Below the pieces are notes generated by a model. The model made no database searches. It was not told where the DNA came from and was given only the letters and a program-made list of their open reading frames with translations. The position numbers and the translations under genes are program-made. Shown here one piece after another: positions 24,464-34,320 of a stretch of DNA of 64,000 nucleotides (position 1 is its first letter; each line of letters begins with the position of its first letter). Origin of the DNA: Paramyrothecium sp. XJ0827 (lineage: Eukaryota > Ascomycota > Sordariomycetes > Hypocreales > Stachybotryaceae). The stretch spans positions 620,001-684,000 of the forward strand of contig JAJFPB010000009.1 of the NCBI GenBank assembly GCA_020881915.1, in the 5' to 3' direction.

Positions 24464-25114
24464 TCAGCTTGTCCAGGAGCAGCTCTTTCCCAAAACAATC
24501 CCAGCAATGAGCCCCTCCCCGTTGTCACCGCAAGATCCGATCTTCAGTGGCTGGTTTTCAACAATGTCATCAATACAGGAATACACCTTCTGCCGGAATA
24601 GCACAAATCGCACGGGGTCGCCGGCCCCGATGCATGTCGGATCTGTTTGCGGTCTCTCCTTAGAGCTGCTGGGCTTGCTAATTGTGAAAAGATTGGTCTG
24701 AACTTCTGTGAAGCCCCCGTCCAATTTAAGAGACATATCATTGCTCTATCGGTCCAGGTCTTCGTCAATGTATATGGCAAGTCCCTCACAGAGAGTTGAG
24801 TTGGCCGGGTTATGCTTTCTGAGTTTATGGCGGTGATGTTGCTGGCGGTGGGGGCGGTAGTGATAATGATGCGCTGGTTGTTGATCTAATCCGACCCACC
24901 TCGGCCTCAGCCTCAGCTTCAGCCTCAGCCTTCATGTTGCGCGCCATAAACACCTGGATCGAGCAGTGATCATCAAAGGTGAACAGGGGTCATCGAGACG
25001 CGCGCTCTCGCAAGGCCTTGGTATCTCGACTCCCAGTCCGTCGATCCACACGTCGCAGTTACCGGATCCTTTAAGGATAACCCAGGAAGAGGCGTCGAGG
25101 TCGTCAGCTGCCAT
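24464..25114 (-). pseudogene. Unknown gene with two in-frame stops
   Basis: A single 217-codon frame from the ATG at 25114 to the TAG at 24466-24464 has protein-like composition but is broken by TGA at 24934-24932 and TAG at 24748-24746. The first piece contains SSWVILKGSGNCDVWIDGLG, the middle is His/Arg-rich (HHYHYRPHRQQHHRHK), and the last contains STLCEGLAIYIDEDLDR before the stop and TNLFTISKPSSSKERP after it. Cysteines recur through the chain. CGA to TGA and CAG to TAG are single C-to-T changes. I do not recognise the family. A signal peptide may lie in an upstream exon (an acceptor-like CTTGACAG precedes the ATG by 19 bp) but none was found. Confidence 0.5.
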
Positions 25115-25433
25115 TGTAATCGGTGGTGTCTGTCAAGCAGAAGCCAGTGACTAAACTTATTTAGGTCATGCAAACCGGGCTCATAACTATCACACACACG
25201 ACTATATAGGACAGCTTGGATAAAACACGAGACTCTTGATTTTCAATCTAAAAGAGCGGAATTATACGGGATCCAATATATTGTTAGGATACTGCTGCAT
25301 AGACAGCAGTATTACGATGTCCTATTGCCACTTGCCACCTAGGCAGTGATGCTTGCGTATTCTTGATAGAGGCAGCATTATGCTTCGATGAATGAGTGAC
25401 CTGACCTTAACAATGGTTGTGGTCTTATGAAGG
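25115..25433. other. Intergenic
   Basis: About 320 bp between the unknown pseudogene and the small secreted protein. A short hairpin-like CTGCTGCATAGACAGCAG is visible near 25290; nothing else is supportable. Confidence 0.4.
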
Positions 25434-25786
25434 CTAATAGCCTCCACAATCCCCACCGCCCCGTTGGCAGCAATCCTGGCTGAGGCAGTTGGCGGGACAA
25501 GATTCCTGAGAATCACACTGGATCTCGAGGCCGTCACAGGTCCAGGCCCCTCTATATCTGCATTTGCATTTCCATCCCTCCGCAGGAGCCTCGCTAATGA
25601 CGCAGCCGCCGGGGTGATAATCGCAGTCACAGGCTAAAATAGTAAAGACCCAAAAATTAGTTATGAAAAGTTGGCATGGTTTTGGTGGACCAGGCTGAGA
25701 TTTTAGGAGTAATAGGTGGAAATGTACTTACCTAAAGTACCAGCCGTGATTGCTTGAATGAGGAAGATAATAGTGTAGACCTTCAT
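25434..25786 (-). CDS. Small cysteine-rich secreted protein, effector-like
   Basis: Two exons, 25786-25732 and 25633-25434, with a 98-bp intron (GTAAGT...TTTTAG), give 84 residues. MKVYTIIFLIQAITAGTLA is a clear signal peptide. The mature part of about 66 residues has 12 cysteines, beginning CDCDYHPGGC and containing KCKCRYRGAWTC and, near the end, DCCQRGGGDCGGY. The even cysteine number suggests six disulfides. This arrangement resembles uncharacterised small secreted cysteine-rich proteins of ascomycetes; I know no assigned function. It lies among pseudogenes in AT-rich DNA yet its frame and splice sites are clean, which suggests it is still functional. It is too short and split to appear as a long ORF. 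Confidence 0.8.
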
Positions 25787-26136
25787 GCTGGAGTCGGGAT
25801 TGATTGCAAATTTCTGAATATTGGGATGGGGGTTCTGGCTTGGCGTTAAACGTGGATGTATGATTTGGTGAGAAAAGCAGAGGATTTTATACTTGTTGGG
25901 TAGGGCCCGATATTTGTGAAATGCACTGTGGCCATTTTGAGTCACGATAGGGTGATTTTTCTCACCCATCACCCAAAAGTCAGCGCAAAGTAAAACAGGT
26001 GGAGAATGTGAGGAAGAACGGTTTCCTAAAAGAGCCCTTGATGAACGAAGGCTTGATATGGCGGTATGTGACAAGTTTGGAGCTGCATTCCTGAACGCGA
26101 TCGCTGGGCGAAGGTCAGACAGGTAGGTATGTTTAA
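25787..26136. other. Promoter side of the small secreted protein
   Basis: No gene recognised. It should contain the promoter of the cysteine-rich protein. Confidence 0.35.
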
Positions 26137-26204
26137 ACTACCGTAGGAACTCAAAAAATTGAGTGTCCACAGCTTGTCTGTATTTTTCGAGTTCCTACGG
26201 TAGT
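26137..26204. repeat. 68-bp hairpin with 16-bp perfect inverted arms
   Basis: ACTACCGTAGGAACTC (26137-26152) is the exact reverse complement of 26189-26204. The match continues inward for about 8 more bases with two differences. It resembles a miniature inverted-repeat element end or a small palindromic insertion. The flanks show no obvious target-site duplication. Confidence 0.6.
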
Positions 26205-26858
26205 CCTCTCACGTAATGGATCTCCAGTAATCGGTAGCGGTATGCAGTTAGTGTTTGTGAGTCAGTGAGAGATGCTAGGTGGCCGTGTGGATGGCCGGCT
26301 ACTCTCGGGATCAGGAGTTGATCGGCGAACTCTTTTATTACTGAGCACTTGCAAAGCCATGCGTCAATGGCTTGATAGTAAGATAGTAGCTAGGATATTT
26401 CACCAGCTCTATTTTCGACCTCAGTACTTCGCTTCATTAAGTAGGCTAAATTGGTCCTAGGTCCACTCCTATAGCTTTACTAATGCAGCTATTTCAGATT
26501 CCACATATTAGATCAACAACCCCAGTTTTGTCATTCCAAGAAACATGTGGACCTATTATCTTTATGTAGATTCTGCACCATTAATGGTGATTCCCTAATC
26601 TTTTTTTCATCGCCTCTGCATCAACACTAGCACATTAGCTACGTCTAATCGGCTTTATGCGAGGTTCAGGTTCAGCGTCCGCCCACCTAAAAATGCTCTT
26701 TTTAAAATGGTACGTTTCTGGGCCCGCGTGGCGCAGGCATAATGCCCTGCTTACCTCTGGAATGAAACATTGATCGACCATCTGAAAGTGAATAGGCGGC
26801 CGCTTCTATCTCCTACAACATAACGCTTCAGCATCAACTCAAATGTGCTTTGTCCATA
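26205..26858. other. Decayed accessory DNA
   Basis: No intact gene. A 62-codon ORF at 26272-26460 has an F-box-protein-like flavour (LLLLSTCKAMRQWL) but is too short and unsupported to call. Confidence 0.35.
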
Positions 26859-26984
26859 ATGGCCGCACGACTGACCCCCGAAAATCGCGACAAGGTTTGC
26901 GCTCTACTCCCTGATGATGTCCCAATGAGAGACATCGTTCAAATGATCCCTTGCACCGAACGCAGCGTCCGTAGAAGCCGCTGA
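26859..26984 (+). mobile_element. Possible helix-turn-helix fragment of a transposase
   Basis: A 41-residue ORF begins MAARLTPENRDKV and ends ERSVRRSR, with a middle that fits a bihelical DNA-binding unit (MRDIVQMIPCTERSVRR), as at the N-terminus of Tc1/mariner-like transposases. It stops with TGA and nothing downstream resembles a catalytic DDE/D core. It could equally be a short unrelated ORF; treat as a weak hint. Confidence 0.35.
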
Positions 26985-27138
26985 CGATCGCGTGGCTGCG
27001 AGGGTTGACACATTACATATGGATGACTCGCGGACGGCATGTGGGAGCATGCCTAGGTCGGCTTACTATCATCCGCCTGTTGTCACAGTCTCAAGCTTAA
27101 CCAAGGGCCTCAAACCTACAGTACCAGGGCATTCCGTC

Positions 27139-27480
27139 ATGGAAGGCCTCACGGCTAGCGTTATCGCCGTTGTCGACTTATCGGCTAAGATCGCTTCGAT
27201 ATGCTCGCAATACATCTAAGACGTTAATGCCGAAAATAACGTACGACGATTCTTGCAAGAGTTCAATAATCTTAGTGCGATTACAGATGATATTAAAAGG
27301 CTGCTTGACGGTCCTCATTCCGCAAGGCTAAAGAGCTCCCAGAAGCTAGAAGCCGGGCTCAGGCTCTCGAAGGGGAGCGTGACCAAACGCCTGGAATGAT
27401 CAGTGTCCTTTGTGAATCACTCCGACGGCGAAGGAAGGGGCCCGAGATATGTGTCGGATTCCCTCGATATCGGGTGTAAC
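27139..27480 (+). pseudogene. N-terminal domain of a fungal STAND/NLR-like protein, broken
   Basis: Begins MEGLTASVIAVVDLSAKIAS, typical of the N-terminal helical domain found before NACHT or ankyrin parts in fungal STAND proteins. The same frame continues past a TAA (27217-27219) with FLQEFNNLSAITDDIKRLLD, QKLEAGLRLSKGSVTKRLE and a second stop, TGA, at 27397-27399. Both stops fit single transitions from sense codons (for example CAA to TAA and TGG to TGA). No nucleotide-binding domain follows. It is therefore a decayed start of a non-self-recognition type receptor. Confidence 0.65.
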
Positions 27481-27512
27481 ACGCTCAAAGCCTGCATACA
27501 GTTAGCGGTGTA

Positions 27513-28160
27513 CTAGGAAGCGCTTCGTATTGTCTTGTTGTACATATCGTGCACCGAATCTCTTTCGGCGGCCGGTGGCATTTCAGTCTCGCTCTCACGC
27601 CCGTAGGTTTGGCGGCCTGGATTAAAAACAACAATTTCGGTGTGGACAAGATAAATGAAAGCACTCCCCAGGCGATGGTTCGATAGCAAGCACGCATACC
27701 CAGTATCTTGGCCATCCCCTATCGTGGTTTTGAGGATTTCAATGGCCTCTAGGAACTCTGCTCGCGGCCTGTTGATGCTGCCAAGCTCTTATTCAATCTC
27801 GACAACATCACACATAAATTTAGCCTTCCGTGGCAACATCTCCTCGCCCGATCGGTTCATAGTCGAAATACTTGGTACAAACAGCTTTGAGGCTTCCTGG
27901 ACTCTTCCTTGGAGCTTCCTTACTTCACCAGGATTGCTGTATGATAAAGCTAATAGGAAATTCATTTCCTCTTCAGGATACTTCTGCTTGATTGTGAAGG
28001 ACTGATGGTGCAGTTCTGCAGCTTGAATCAAGACAAACACCGAACTATTTCTTATAACAATATGCATTGAGACGAGGTGAAACTAGGAAGGATTTACCGT
28101 TCAACCAGAGCTTTTAGTACCTTAGTTGACTGCCGCACGCATTGTAACTCGCTGTGATTC
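27513..28160 (-). pseudogene. Tetratricopeptide-repeat (TPR) protein fragment, broken
   Basis: Minus-strand frame with TPR-like helices: AAELHHQSFTIKQKYPEEE, LALSYSNPGEVRKLQGRVQE, then, after an in-frame TAA at 27791-27789, ELGSINRPRAEFLEAIEILK. The frame closes at 27515-27513. An upstream piece around 28080-28150 (TKVLKALVER) looks like a preceding repeat but does not join in frame. Such TPR arrays form the C-terminal part of many fungal NACHT/STAND or esterase-TPR proteins. The TAA is explained by CAA to TAA. It lies on the strand opposite to the STAND N-terminal remnant, so the two are not one simple gene. Confidence 0.6.
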
Positions 28161-28317
28161 TATTGTGTCGGCGCTATCGTACTAGTCCGTCTGCCATACA
28201 TTGGGGCCCGTGGTGGCCATGCTTGTGTGATAATTCTCATAGCAATGATATCCTCTATAGCACATAGTTTACCTACCATTCGAAAGTCAAGGAACCACCT
28301 CACCGTAGGATTGTCAC

Positions 28318-29796
28318 TTAGGTTCGCCTTGAACCGAAAAAGGCGACTTGGATTGTAATATCGTCTCGCAAGTGCCGCGAGAATGGAGCTTCCATAGCAA
28401 GGCGACCTGCGATCAACTCCTCATGATTCCCGCCGAGAGAGTTGCGCAGCAAGTGTACCGCGGCATTGTCATCCTGGACTGTCGTCCTTTTCTCGGTGAA
28501 TTTCCATGTCGTACCCTCCCAAAAATGCCCAAAATCAAAAGAACCGGATGGTGCTGGCTCGGCGTTTTCTTTGTTGAGATGATCCCTCTGCTCTATTGCC
28601 GTTGGTTCCGTTGTCTTTGTAAGCCATTCTCCGATAAGATTGACCGCTTGCTGGCTTGATACCGTGTCCCACAGACCATCTGTAGCCATAATGAGAAATG
28701 AAGGCGTCTCCGGGGTAATTTTGGTGGATGTGATTACGGGCTTGGCTGTTAAGTATGGCGGGGTTAAAACATCGTACTTTGGTGTTAGTGGTCCTGGGGC
28801 GTAGTATCGTCTTTTGAATTCTTCCTGTAATTTCAGCGGCCACTTCCATCGAGCATCACCAAAGGCACGCGAGACCATCAATCCTAAGATCCGCCCGTCC
28901 TTGGCAATGTTATCCTCGCCAGGATGTTCCTTCTCGATCCTTGCCACCTCGTCTGGATTACTGCCTGTCTGATCCACGGACAGAGGAATTGCTTCCCAAG
29001 TACCGTCAACCCTTTGTTGTCCCAAGACCGCTCGGGAGTCGCCCGTGCAAGCCACATATAATGTGCTCGTATCGGTATCAAAGAGAGACAACAAAGCACA
29101 AGAACCAGAAAAAGCAGGGAGTAGGCTTTTGAGTTTGTTCGCAAAAGGCATGCTGCTAGAGGATGTTTTTTCTGCTGTCTGAACGATCAGGTTATCAAGA
29201 TCAAGAAACCCTTGTGTAATGGCGTCCTGAATCTGATGGCTCTGTATAGGTTTGCCTGGAGCAGCGGGCTGAAGCTGGCCAAGGCTTTGTCGCACAAAAG
29301 GCACCAAATTCTTCTCGAGGAAATCAGCCGTCTGCCAGCCCGCATGCCCATCAAGTACGGCCCACGCCATCCATTGCTTAGCATTGTCCCAGGGCGACGT
29401 GAACTGCCCATGGACGAAACGATCCTCACATGGCGAGTTTGAAGGCAGCTGAGCACCATCATATCTGGAGACACCTTCCACCTTGCAATTGGGATAGGAA
29501 TAGCTTGCTCTGGACATGATATGACTAGCTTCTTCTCTCGAGGGGCCTGGAGCTATGACCAATTCCTCTGGACATTCGAGTAGGGGTACGCGGGGTTCAT
29601 TGGTGACCGTGAGCCACATCAGACCAAATCCGGCAACACCAGTAGCCCCAGCTGCTGTGATCCATTTTGTCGCTGCGGAGGTTTTGTCGGAACGCAGAGA
29701 GGAAAAGGAAGCTTTTGGAGCTTTTGAGACGAAAAATGGGGTCTTACGTGACGCGAAAGAGACCCTTGCGCGTGGACATTTGCGCAAGAGGAGCAT
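28318..29796 (-). CDS. Mitochondrial PP2C-type protein phosphatase (PTC5/PDP-like)
   Basis: Single-exon gene of 492 residues. The Arg/Ser-rich, acid-free N-terminus (MLLLRKCPRARVSFASRKTP) reads as a mitochondrial targeting sequence, followed by a possible membrane segment (AAGATGVAGFGLMWLTV). PP2C metal-binding and catalytic motifs are present in order: CEDRFVHG, AVLDGHAGWQ, ACTGDSRAVLG, LMVSRAFGDARW, IMATDGLWD and DDNAAVHLLR. The DGHAG form and the SRAFGD context match the PTC5 / pyruvate dehydrogenase phosphatase branch, whose members act on the E1-alpha subunit in the mitochondrial matrix or intermembrane space. It looks intact and is an ordinary housekeeping gene inside the decayed region. 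Confidence 0.92.
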   Translation of the reverse strand: MLLLRKCPRARVSFASRKTPFFVSKAPKASFSSLRSDKTSAATKWITAAGATGVAGFGLMWLTVTNEPRVPLLECPEELVIAPGPSREEASHIMSRASYSYPNCKVEGVSRYDGAQLPSNSPCEDRFVHGQFTSPWDNAKQWMAWAVLDGHAGWQTADFLEKNLVPFVRQSLGQLQPAAPGKPIQSHQIQDAITQGFLDLDNLIVQTAEKTSSSSMPFANKLKSLLPAFSGSCALLSLFDTDTSTLYVACTGDSRAVLGQQRVDGTWEAIPLSVDQTGSNPDEVARIEKEHPGEDNIAKDGRILGLMVSRAFGDARWKWPLKLQEEFKRRYYAPGPLTPKYDVLTPPYLTAKPVITSTKITPETPSFLIMATDGLWDTVSSQQAVNLIGEWLTKTTEPTAIEQRDHLNKENAEPAPSGSFDFGHFWEGTTWKFTEKRTTVQDDNAAVHLLRNSLGGNHEELIAGRLAMEAPFSRHLRDDITIQVAFFGSRRT

Positions 29797-31016
29797 GAAG
29801 ACGAGCGGATCCCTAGTCAGACTAAGAGAGAAGAGAATTCATATGCAGGGATTCTGGAGATTCGGGAGGACTGCGTTGCTATGTTGTGGGGGCTGACGGT
29901 GATGTTACAGGTGTCGCGGAATGATGAAAAGAGTAGACACTTGGTTATCAGGAGGCCTTCCTAGGCTAATTAACAGGTGCACCAAGGACAGGCAAGATCA
30001 CGTGACGACTGGCCTGGCCTGAACGAGATTGGACTTTGGTTGAATTTGGCAAACCAAAGCGGGTGTTGAAGTCCCTTAGCTTCTGAAGCTGTTGAACAGA
30101 GAAATCTGGAACATGTGTGTGTTGATGTAACTAGCTGAAGAGGCTACGAAAATGTGACGGTGTTCACAGCTAATGTGCTGCTCAGATTGCCCACCCCTAC
30201 CCCACAACGGATGTGTACTCGCTGTTTAAGCAATGCATCGAGGATTAGCGTTGACAACCAAACCATTACTTCCATTTCCTGGCCCACCAGATGAGGCTTT
30301 CCATCCTCAGCTTAGCAGACACTGGACTTGTGTCAAGCTAAGGCAAGAAAGTCCGGTCATCAATGGGGGGCACAAAGCAGAATCAATAATACGCATAGTT
30401 CCTTGATCATCTATTGCATAGAACTTTTGAATGATCTAGCTTAACAGCAATCCCCGTATGACGGGCTGGCTGAGGAATGATCTACCAGCTCATCAAGTTT
30501 CCACGAGGAGACCGGATTGCACAGAATGGAGCCTTTTAATCCGAATCCATTTCATTGATAAATCCAACGCCGCGTTTCATTGGCGATGTGGAGCCCAACA
30601 GACAAGTTCGGCAGCATCTTTGACTGCTTCAGGAAAACGGTGCAAGCACTTGGGATTTAACTGTCTTCCGTACCGTCTATACACCCGAGTCAGGCGTAAC
30701 ATTTCCCCGCGCCATCCAGCGCCTGAAGATGCGTGCAAAATCGTTCGTCCTGGACGAACTCAGCACTAAAAGATTGCCGAATGAAAGGGCCATGGACCCT
30801 GAAGGCAACAAAGAGCTAGCAAAGCGATTCCGCTGCGTTGTTGTTGAAGATGCCGCCGCCGCCCTGGATGGAACCAGTGTTGAATAAGTATGCTAATATT
30901 TTGATACTTGGGTGACATCCCAGAGCCAGTCAGAAACTCGCATCCTCGGAAGCGCGTTTGCGTTTTACTTGACCAGCAGGGTATTAATCACATCCTGCAA
31001 GTATCTGAAAGTCCTG
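29797..31016. other. Intergenic, with possible lost 5' part of the HET gene
   Basis: About 1.2 kb. A frame at 30727-30884 (containing MDPEGNKELAKRFRCVVVED) looks protein-like but has no recognisable domain and ends in TAA. I could not find the expected N-terminal half of a HET domain here. Confidence 0.4.
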
Positions 31017-31019
31017 TAG

Positions 31020-32321
31020 CCCCGGGCCTATATCGTGCGCTGGTTCACGCGAGGCTGGACGCTCCAGGAGCTGCTGGCGCCGAGTCATGTGCTATTTCTG
31101 TCTCAGGGGTGGCAGTATATCGCAACAAAGGCACACCTACAGAAAGAAATATCCGAAATAACTCGTATCCCAGAACTGGCACTATCTGGCTTTTTACAAA
31201 GTCGGTGGACAGTGGCGGAAATGATGTCGTGGGCTTCGGGACGCTCAACTAGCCGCACCGAGGATAGAGCCTACTGCCTCATGGGCATATTCGACATCAA
31301 CATGCCTTTATTGTATGGCGAAGGAGGCAAGGCATTTCGGAGGCTTCAAGAAGAAATCATTAAAGTCTCCAATGACCAGTCTATCTTTGCTTGGGATCTG
31401 CGCCTCCCGTCAAGTGTCAAGCAAAGCACGATCATAGGAATGGTTGATCTTGCACCGTCGCCAGAGCACTTCGACTGGATCGCCTCTCACGGTTCCAAGA
31501 TGGTGAGGCTGGAGAGACGGGTACCTTACTTGGAGCGAAGCCACTATATGATGACGAACTCTGGGCTGTGGATCACCGTGCCCCTCGTGCCGACGCACGA
31601 CAGGAGAACTTACCTCGTTCCAACTGATTTCGTACAGCGAGACAGCAGGGAATGGCCGAGACGGTATTATCTGGTCATGTCTACATTAGACAACGTGAAC
31701 TTCTCAAGGTCCCCAGGATTTCCATTGCCCTTCGCGCTAAAGCTGAGGATGAACCCGATCCTGAGGTACCAGACAGTCTACTTCACTCGCAACGCACGTT
31801 TACAAGGCTTCGGCGGCACCATTGACCCTCCACAGTATCAGCATGTGGTCGTTGCTGTGCTATGGGAGTACCAATCGTGGGACGACGTTGGTTTTGCGGC
31901 GTTGGAACGTTTGGAGAGTGGATGGCAGCTGGAGGCGGAAGACAAGGAGCCATCTGCGACGCTGGTTCTGCATGCCACGAATAGGCCGGAGCACTACTGC
32001 CGCATCTTCCACCTACGTGACCCCAAATCTGGGGAGCCCTTCTACGTCCTCGTCGCTAGCCATCCGTCAAACAACAATAGAAAGCAGCTGTGGAAGGCAT
32101 ACAAACTCTCCAATCGCCCTGAAGGCGGCGATACCTACATCAGCCTGTTTGACAAGCTGCGAGAGGACAGAAACTCAGGAACGGATGGAGGGCTCGGAGG
32201 GCCATACGTGTTCCTTCAGTATCCGCATTGGGGTGAGGGTTGTCGCTTAATGAGGCCGCATCATCCTGTGGTCTGCGTCATGCATTCCGCGTATCTTGAC
32301 GGTCCAGAAATGGACACGTAG
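31020..32321 (+). pseudogene. HET-domain protein lacking its N-terminal part
   Basis: HET domains mediate heterokaryon incompatibility cell death in ascomycetes. The frame enters at the end of a HET domain: WFTRGWTLQELLAPS, then TRIPELALSG, WASGRSTSRTEDRAYCLMGI and MPLLYGEGGKAFRRLQEEI, the classical run after the domain. About 300 further residues follow without a known fold. The N-terminal motifs expected in the family (AILSHTW-like and IDTCCIDK-like) are not found upstream. The frame has no ATG at the right place and is closed by TAG at 31017-31019, which could also be a splice acceptor (CCTGTAG). Either the first exons are very diverged or, more likely, the gene is 5'-truncated. Confidence 0.6.
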
Positions 32322-32539
32322 GATTCTGCTGAGATCGCGCGTTTGGGCTTACAATGGGAGGAGTTGAAGAATTTGATGTGCCGGTCAGGTCGTCTGGGGT
32401 AGCAACCATGCATATCACTTCGAATATACACAAACCCAAACAGTGTAGCGGAATTTCTCGCATTTCTTGCACTCATCTCGCTACCTTTGGAATAAAATGC
32501 AGTACCTTTCAGTCGAGGTATCGGAGCCCGGTGAGTCGC

Positions 32540-34320
32540 CTATAACTCACCAGGACCTTCCGAACGAAGCTGGTCTGCGTCTGTGCCTAGCTCTGTACCC
32601 TTTTTTTGCTTTTGTTGCGCAAAATCCTTCAGCCACGCCTTCACAAAGGTGACCTCCTCCCGCTGAGCGGCGACGACCTGCTTGGGTGGCAGGTTGGGCT
32701 CACTCGTGTTGCCCGCCAGGCCGTTTTCATCCCAGTGGTGCACGCCGTACTCGACGAGGATGAAGGGCTCGTCGACGGTGGACTTTCGGCCGGGCAAGTC
32801 GATGCGGTGCGGCGTAGCGGCGCGCCAGGGGTCCCTCTCGCCGTCGATGAAGGCGAGGCGAGGGTAGCTAAAGTTGAAGCCGCCCCACTTGTTGATGCGG
32901 TCGACGTCGGGCCTGGTGGTGATGTTGAAGATGTTGGGGCAGTAGGCGGAAAGGAACTCGAGATCAAGGGTTCGAGAGACCATTGGGAGTTGATCCTTGG
33001 GAACTCCGCTGCCGGTAGGCCAGTAGCCCCATCTGTAGGGAAGCAAGTTAGCCTGCTAGATCAAATGCACATCGCATGCCAGCTTGGCACTCACTCGGTG
33101 CAGGTTTGGTACGACCAGCTGCGAAGCCACCCAATGCTGAGGTCAATGCTGTCGATCTGGCCATCGCGGGAGAAGCACTGTTTGACGCTCTTTCCCCTGC
33201 AGGTAGTCTTCAGCTCTCTTATGGTAATGCTCTTGATCCAGCCGATGAAGTTCAGCAGGTTATAGGTGAGAGAGTACGAGTCCGCCTCCAGGCCAGCGAG
33301 CTTGACGAACTCCTTGGCCGCGGGCAGCAGGTGCGCAGTGCTGGAGAACAGCAAGGCGTCGGAGGTGATGGCTGCGCAGAACTGGCCGAACTCGTAGACG
33401 TCCTCCTCGGGGTCCCAGTTGGACGACTGCATCATGTAGAGTCCGAGGGCGATGGTCTCGGCAAAGTCGGGGTTGTCGAGCTCCTCGAGGCCAAAGAGCT
33501 GCTTCAGGCGGCGGGCCTGGTCCTTGTCCTCGTGGAAGAGCGCGCTATCGACGACGTGGATGATGCGCTGGTTCACGTGCGCGCAGCCGTCGGGCGCGAA
33601 CAGGCGGTGGGCCTCGAAGTACTGCCAGTAGTCCTCGATGGCGGCCGTGACGCCGGACGACGATATGGCGCCCCAGTAGACGTCCGGGTAGATCTTGCGG
33701 GTGAGCGCCGCGAAGGCACCCGCGTACGAGCCGCCGTAGATGATGTACGGCGTGTCCGGGGCGGTCAGGTTCAGGTGCTCCAGGCCGGCGAACTGGACGT
33801 TGCGGGCAAAGTAGGCCGTGTCGGCGAGCGCCTGCTCTGTGGTGAGGAAGCGCATGTTCTCGATGCTGAGGTCCGGGACGGGGAAGCTCGTCCCGTAGTA
33901 GCGGTGCTCGAGGACGACGCCGACGCCGCCGGTTGCCTTTGTCAGGATGGGCACGATGCCGTGCTCGAGGTAGGGCAGCCGCTGGGCGCTGGAGAACTCG
34001 CCGGCGCTCAGCACGATGACAGGCCCTCCGGGACGGTAGTGCGAGGCGTCGAACCAGTAGCGCAGGTCGTACGAGTCGTCCGAGTGCGGCTCGTACCGCG
34101 ACTCGTTGTGGAAGTGGTCGACGGGCACGGAGATGTTGTACGAGGGCCGGCCGGCGAAAGCGGCGGCGGCGATCTCGAACTGCTCCGAGTGCACCGCGCC
34201 CTCGGCCTGCTCCCTGAGGGCGTGCTTGAGCGCGAGGTTGAAGGGCATGAGGGCGGCCGCGGGAGAGGCGGCAAGCAGCGCCCCGGCTGCGCACGCCACG
34301 AGGTGCTTCACGGGTGCCAT
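32540..34320 (-). CDS. Secreted serine peptidase, family S28
   Basis: Relative of prolyl carboxypeptidase and DPP2, cleaving after proline in acid surroundings. Exons 34320-33095 and 33032-32540, with a 62-bp intron (GTGAGT...CTACAG), give 572 residues. An N-terminal signal peptide of about 23 residues ends in ASPAAA. The nucleophile is Ser198 in GGSYAG, preceded by EHRYYGTS. Asp476 lies in DGERDPW and a His in EYGVHHWDENG completes the triad. Several N-glycosylation sequons (NISV, NESR, NLTA, NITT) support secretion. The C-terminus ends in a short Lys/Gln-rich tail. A long open frame on the opposite strand is a codon-usage shadow. The gene appears intact. Confidence 0.95.

Noticed and set aside
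26272..26460. Short F-box-like ORF
   Set aside because: Only a dozen residues resemble the end of an F-box and there is no start or continuation.
26720..26790. tRNA-like string (GGGCCCGCGTGGCGCAGGC, then CCCTGC and TGAAAC)
   Set aside because: The start looks like a tRNA D-arm region, but I could not pair an acceptor stem or find a full T-arm consensus. A covariance search would decide.
30458..30769. N-terminal exon of the HET gene
   Set aside because: An IDKS string occurs (FIDKSNAAFHW) but the surrounding residues do not fit the HET domain and no splice path links it to 31020.
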